From contig NZ_AP025739.1 in assembly GCF_003574315.2 (NCBI RefSeq), positions 2,852,001-2,916,000 on the forward strand: a stretch of DNA of 64,000 nucleotides, written 5' to 3'. Of the stretch, positions 60,894 to 64,000 are shown one piece after another. The position numbers and the translations under genes are program-made. The DNA comes from Capsulimonas corticalis (lineage in GTDB: Bacteria; Armatimonadota; Armatimonadia; Armatimonadales; Capsulimonadaceae). Position 1 is the stretch's first letter; each line of letters begins with the position of its first letter. The notes under the pieces were generated by a model. That model searched no databases. It saw only the letters and a program-made list of their open reading frames with translations, and was not told the origin of the DNA.

Positions 60894-60915
60894 GGTTTGA
60901 ACCATTTGTATCCAT
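60894..60915 (+). repeat. 22-bp direct repeat, copy 2
   Basis: GGTTTGAACCATTTGTATCC plus AT; the single difference from copy 1 is A for T. It lies in the predicted 5' untranslated leader of the DUF1559 gene. Confidence 0.75.
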
Positions 60916-61003
60916 TATGCGCCGCTTTGATTTAGCATTCTGAGGAAATCGTTCTGGTCATCGACGACTTATCATTTCAGCACAAAGCTTAAGGAGACAG
61001 AAA

Positions 61004-61834
61004 ATGAAAAGCGCTTCATCACGAGTTGGGTTTACTCTTATTGAATTGCTCGTTGTTATTGCAGTAATCGCAATTCTTGCGGCGATCTTATTTCCCGTAT
61101 TCGCCAAAGCCCGCGAAAAGGCGCGGCAGATCTCCTGTGCTTCTAACCAGAAGCAGCTTGGCCTCGGGTTTATGCAGTACCTTCAGGACAATGACGAGGT
61201 CTTCCCGATGGGGAATCCGAACTATGGATACTGCGGCGGGTGGGCGCATCCGATCATGCCCTATCTGAAGTCCATCGGCGTGTATAAGTGTCCTGATGAC
61301 TCGACCTCGTACAATCCAGGATTCGGCGTATGGCAGACCGTCTCGTACTCCGAGAACGATTCTCTTCTGGGCGACGGGAGCCGGGACTCCGGCGGGACCG
61401 CGCATACGACGGCGCTCGCGACCCTTGCGGCTCCGGCTTCGACGGTGCTGCTGTGTGAGGCTTACGGCGCGACCATGGACATCAACAACGCCACGACCAC
61501 GACCGACTACTCCACGGGGGCGACCATGGACCAGAACTTCTGGGGCGGATGCGCCATGGGCTGCATTGGCTATTACGCCACCGGCGATCCCGTCGCGAAC
61601 ACGCTGCGGAAGGCGCCCGGCGTCACAACCGGCGTCCATACCGACGGCTCCAACTATCTTGCGTGCGACGGTCACGTCAAATGGCTGCGCGCCTCCAAGA
61701 TCGCTCCGGGGAAGGACGCGCTGAGCAGCACGGACCCGCAGAACGACGCCGGGGAGCACGCCGCCGGAACCAGCTATCTGAACGTCAGCGGCGGCGCCTC
61801 CGGCAGCGCCGCGCTGACATTCAGCAAGATCTGA
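61004..61834 (+). CDS. DUF1559 family protein with type II-pilin leader
   Basis: A 276-residue protein. [18 protein letters not shown] is a short positively charged leader, then the prepilin peptidase site G/FTLIE and a hydrophobic helix. FPVFAKAREKARQ ISCASN follows, as is usual for this family. The C-terminus has HTDGSNYLACDGHVKWL, the H-X9-DG motif, at about residues 218-234. Several Cys and aromatic residues lie in the middle (CGGWAHPIMPYL, NFWGGCAMGCIGYY). AAGGAG lies 8 nt before the ATG. It is probably a surface or pseudopilin protein, abundant in some phyla but of unknown role. Confidence 0.93.
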   Translation: MKSASSRVGFTLIELLVVIAVIAILAAILFPVFAKAREKARQISCASNQKQLGLGFMQYLQDNDEVFPMGNPNYGYCGGWAHPIMPYLKSIGVYKCPDDSTSYNPGFGVWQTVSYSENDSLLGDGSRDSGGTAHTTALATLAAPASTVLLCEAYGATMDINNATTTTDYSTGATMDQNFWGGCAMGCIGYYATGDPVANTLRKAPGVTTGVHTDGSNYLACDGHVKWLRASKIAPGKDALSSTDPQNDAGEHAAGTSYLNVSGGASGSAALTFSKI

Positions 61835-61897
61835 CGCCGCCCGAATGGCCTTTTTCTGGATAGTTCACAGGACAGATTTTTGTTCGGTCATTTTCAC

Positions 61898-61915
61898 CGG
61901 GTGGCATGCCACCCG
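61898..61915. terminator. Palindrome between the DUF1559 and GH31 genes
   Basis: CGGGTGGCATGCCACCCG is a perfect 9+9 palindrome located 64 bp after the DUF1559 stop. It could be a terminator stem, but there is no T-run after it, so a protein-binding site is equally possible. Confidence 0.4.
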
Positions 61916-62049
61916 ATAACACGATGCTGGCGCTTGCCTTCACGAAGATCTACCCATGTGAATCGCCAAGAAGAGAGGCCATTTGCTCACATGATTATGC
62001 TACTCTTGTTACGTCGAAAATTACTTTGAAGGAAATGGTTCTCCATACG

Positions 62050-64000
62050 ATGCCCTCGACACATTTCGCCCCATTCCTCGCGCTTTGTTTGCTGTCCCTG
62101 TCCAGCGTGGCCCAGGCCGCCGGGGAGGAAACCATCAGCGCGCCGAACCTCAAAATTACCGTCAGCGCGGTCGATCCCAGCACATTCCACCTCGTCGCTT
62201 TTCCGATAGACGGCGCCGCTCCGCCGGTCAGCCCGTTTGTGGCGGAAACGGCGCCCTGGGCCAGGGCCGCCGTGCGGCGCGGCGCGGGCGGCGCGGTGAC
62301 GGTCAAGACGGCGGAGGGAACGCTGGAAGTCCAGGCGGATGGCCGGGTGCGCTTGCTGGACCATCTTGGGCATGCGCTGCTGTCGCCGGGGACGCTGGGG
62401 GCGGCCGACGGCGCCGTGACGCTGACGCTGGCGCACGACAAGGCCGAGCGGTTTTATGGGGCAGGCAACGAAAGCCGGAACCATTCGGGCGACCTGACGC
62501 ATCCCGCTGGAACGACCGCCGTGGGGAACGGATACACGCGCGTTCCGTTTCTCTGGTCCACCGGCGGCTGGAGCCTGTTTGTCGCCAACAACCTGACGGG
62601 CGGCACGTGGCGCGACGACGCCGGGACGCTGACCTGGACGACGCCGGCGCCGTATCTGGATTTGTATTTGAGCGTCGCGCCGAATGGTTACGGTCTGCTG
62701 GACGCCTTCTCGCGTCTGACCGGCCGGGCGCCGATCCCGCCGCGCTGGACCTTCGGCTTTATGCAAAGCCGCTGGGGCTATGATGACGCCGCCGACGTGC
62801 AGGACAAATGGAGCCAGTTCCGGGATCGAAAGATTCCGGTGGATACCTTTATCTACGATTACGACTGGTTTCAGAACGATTGGGAATTCAATCCGAAGAA
62901 GTTCCCCTCGGACATCCTCCCCAAGATGAAACAGCTCGGACTGCATTTTGTGGGGATCCGCAAGCCGCGCGTCACCGGCGCCAATCTGGACTTCGCGCGC
63001 AATCAGGGATGGGTGCTGAGCAGTCCGCTTGGGACCGACCTGCGGTTCGACGTCCCCGCCGCCGGTTACTGGTGGTGGAGCCATCATATTCCGCTCGTGC
63101 AGGCGGGCGCCGACGGCTGGTGGAACGATGAGATCGAACAAAGCGCGGATGAGGGATTCCTGATGGCCCGGACCGAGTGGGAAGGAACGCGCGTGATGAC
63201 GCCGCGCCGTGTCTGGTCCATCAACCGCGCCTGGGCTCCCGGCATGCAGCGCTATGGGGGAACTGTCTGGACCGGCGACATCGATTCCGATTGGTCGACG
63301 CTGCAAAATCAGCCGGGAACGCTGCTGAACTGGAGCATGGCCGGGATGCCGTACATCGCGGAGGACATCGGTGGCTTCCAGAGCACGCCGTCGCCGGAGC
63401 TGTACGCTCGCTGGATCGAGCAAGGCGTCTTCATTCCCATCATGCGCGCCCACGGCACTCTCGGCTCGCCGCGCTGGCCGTGGGCCTTCGGCGCTGACGT
63501 GGAGGCCGCGACCAAGAAAGCTATCGAGCTGCGTTACCGCCTGATTCCGTACTTCTACACGCTGGCCGCGCAGACCGAGGCCACAGGCGCGCCGATCATG
63601 CGTCCGCTCTTTCTGGAGTTCCCGAACGACGAGAAGACACAAAATCTGAAAGACGAATGGATGGTGGGTAATCGCCTGCTGGCCGCGCCGGTCCTGGCCG
63701 AAGGCGGCGCGCGCGACATCACTCTGCCTGCCGGGCGTTGGTACGACTTCAACACCGGCGCCGGCGTGGACGGCGGCCAAATCCAGCACATCCAGGCCGC
63801 GCTGGACACGATCCCGGCGTATGTGCGGGCAGGGACGATCCTGCCGCTCGGCCCGGTGATCCAGTCCACAAGCCTGGGCGCCGAAGATCCCCTGGAAGTG
63901 CGCGTCTACCCCGGCGCGGACGCCTCCTTCACACTTTACGAAGATGACGGAGACACCTACGCCTACCAAACCGGCGCTTCCAGCCGCATCCCCATGCGCT
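62050..64000 (+). CDS. Glycoside hydrolase family 31 (alpha-glucosidase/xylosidase), partial
   Basis: 650 residues are visible; the frame is still open at the window end. A signal peptide (MPSTHFAPFLALCLLSLSS, cleavage near VAQA-A) indicates export. GH31 landmarks: RWTFGFMQSRWGYDD near residue 230; the nucleophile region GADGWWNDEIEQ near 360; the acid/base region YGGTVWTGDIDSDWSTL near 408; GMPYIAEDIGGFQS, ELYARWIEQGVF and MRAHGT. Specificity (glucose, xylose or other) cannot be decided. An in-frame ATG at 62035 is possible, but GGAA sits directly on it, so 62050 is preferred. It may be co-transcribed with the DUF1559 gene. Confidence 0.92.
   Translation, partial: MPSTHFAPFLALCLLSLSSVAQAAGEETISAPNLKITVSAVDPSTFHLVAFPIDGAAPPVSPFVAETAPWARAAVRRGAGGAVTVKTAEGTLEVQADGRVRLLDHLGHALLSPGTLGAADGAVTLTLAHDKAERFYGAGNESRNHSGDLTHPAGTTAVGNGYTRVPFLWSTGGWSLFVANNLTGGTWRDDAGTLTWTTPAPYLDLYLSVAPNGYGLLDAFSRLTGRAPIPPRWTFGFMQSRWGYDDAADVQDKWSQFRDRKIPVDTFIYDYDWFQNDWEFNPKKFPSDILPKMKQLGLHFVGIRKPRVTGANLDFARNQGWVLSSPLGTDLRFDVPAAGYWWWSHHIPLVQAGADGWWNDEIEQSADEGFLMARTEWEGTRVMTPRRVWSINRAWAPGMQRYGGTVWTGDIDSDWSTLQNQPGTLLNWSMAGMPYIAEDIGGFQSTPSPELYARWIEQGVFIPIMRAHGTLGSPRWPWAFGADVEAATKKAIELRYRLIPYFYTLAAQTEATGAPIMRPLFLEFPNDEKTQNLKDEWMVGNRLLAAPVLAEGGARDITLPAGRWYDFNTGAGVDGGQIQHIQAALDTIPAYVRAGTILPLGPVIQSTSLGAEDPLEVRVYPGADASFTLYEDDGDTYAYQTGASSRIPMR

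Noticed and set aside
60679-60915. A 78-codon minus-strand frame with a repeated ETNGSN/DTNGSN motif
   Set aside because: The protein repeat is simply the translation of the 22-bp direct DNA repeats; no ribosome binding site or domain is present, and a plus-strand promoter crosses it.
61987-63969. A 660-codon minus-strand frame across the GH31 gene
   Set aside because: The plus strand encodes all GH31 catalytic regions and a signal peptide; the antisense frame is a composition artefact.

Overview
The window is GC-rich (roughly 60% or more), densely coded, and has no rRNA, tRNA, phage or insertion-sequence gene that I can recognise. Two type II-pilin-like proteins ([14 protein letters not shown] leader; one with the H-X9-DG C-terminus of the DUF1559 family), a diderm-type TolC/RND efflux operon, a Wzm/Wzt glycan exporter and very many PAS/GAF/SpoIIE/GGDEF proteins together suggest a free-living diderm. 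DUF1559 proteins with this leader are typical of Planctomycetota, Verrucomicrobiota and Armatimonadota; my best guess is Armatimonadota (Capsulimonas-like). That is an inference, because no marker gene is present.

Layout. 1-2.8 kb: a TetR regulator whose start codon lies inside a perfect 36-bp palindrome, a divergent RlmI-like methyltransferase, and a Phd/YefM-PIN toxin-antitoxin pair. 2.8-7.1 kb: galT, a pilin-like protein, and an operon of a sigma-factor-like protein, an unknown partner and a TIGR01777 epimerase. 7.1-12.6 kb: two copies of a large inverted intergenic repeat (family A) around a PAS-SpoIIE phosphatase and a GAF-GGDEF cyclase, then a phytanoyl-CoA dioxygenase-like gene. 12.7-17.4 kb: an ABC ATPase and an ABC-2 permease fused to an M1 aminopeptidase. 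17.4-27.6 kb: a minus-strand surface-glycan operon (Wzm, Wzt, six glycosyltransferases, a methyltransferase) ending in a YtkA-like secreted protein, with a strong sigma-70 promoter at its head. 27.6-31.3 kb: a small membrane protein, an ExeA-like ATPase paired with a ribbon-helix-helix protein, a PAS/RsbW-like kinase and a zinc-ribbon peptide. 31.3-35.3 kb: two M42 peptidase paralogues, each with a family-B repeat at its 3' end, around an MFS transporter. 35.4-43.6 kb: a TolC-adaptor-RND-response regulator-kinase operon. 43.7-53.8 kb: five consecutive signalling genes (two multi-PAS kinases, a single-domain receiver, a REC-GGDEF cyclase, and a receiver-PAS-GAF-SpoIIE-RsbW-like protein). 54.1-58.6 kb: a 1496-residue protein with DUF922-like and DUF4157 (eCIS-core) domains and a toxin-like C-terminal half. 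58.6-64 kb: an ABC-F ATPase, a structured intergenic region, a DUF1559 gene behind a consensus promoter, and a GH31 glycosidase cut by the window end.

Themes. (1) Five intergenic repeats of two families all lie exactly between convergent genes. (2) Signalling proteins combine PP2C phosphatase and RsbW-like kinase modules without an adjacent STAS antagonist or sigma factor. (3) The giant DUF4157/DUF922 protein is the best candidate for an undescribed effector, with two HExxH motifs and a nucleotidyltransferase-like motif. (4) Consensus TTGACA/TATACT promoters can be read in several places and move some gene starts.
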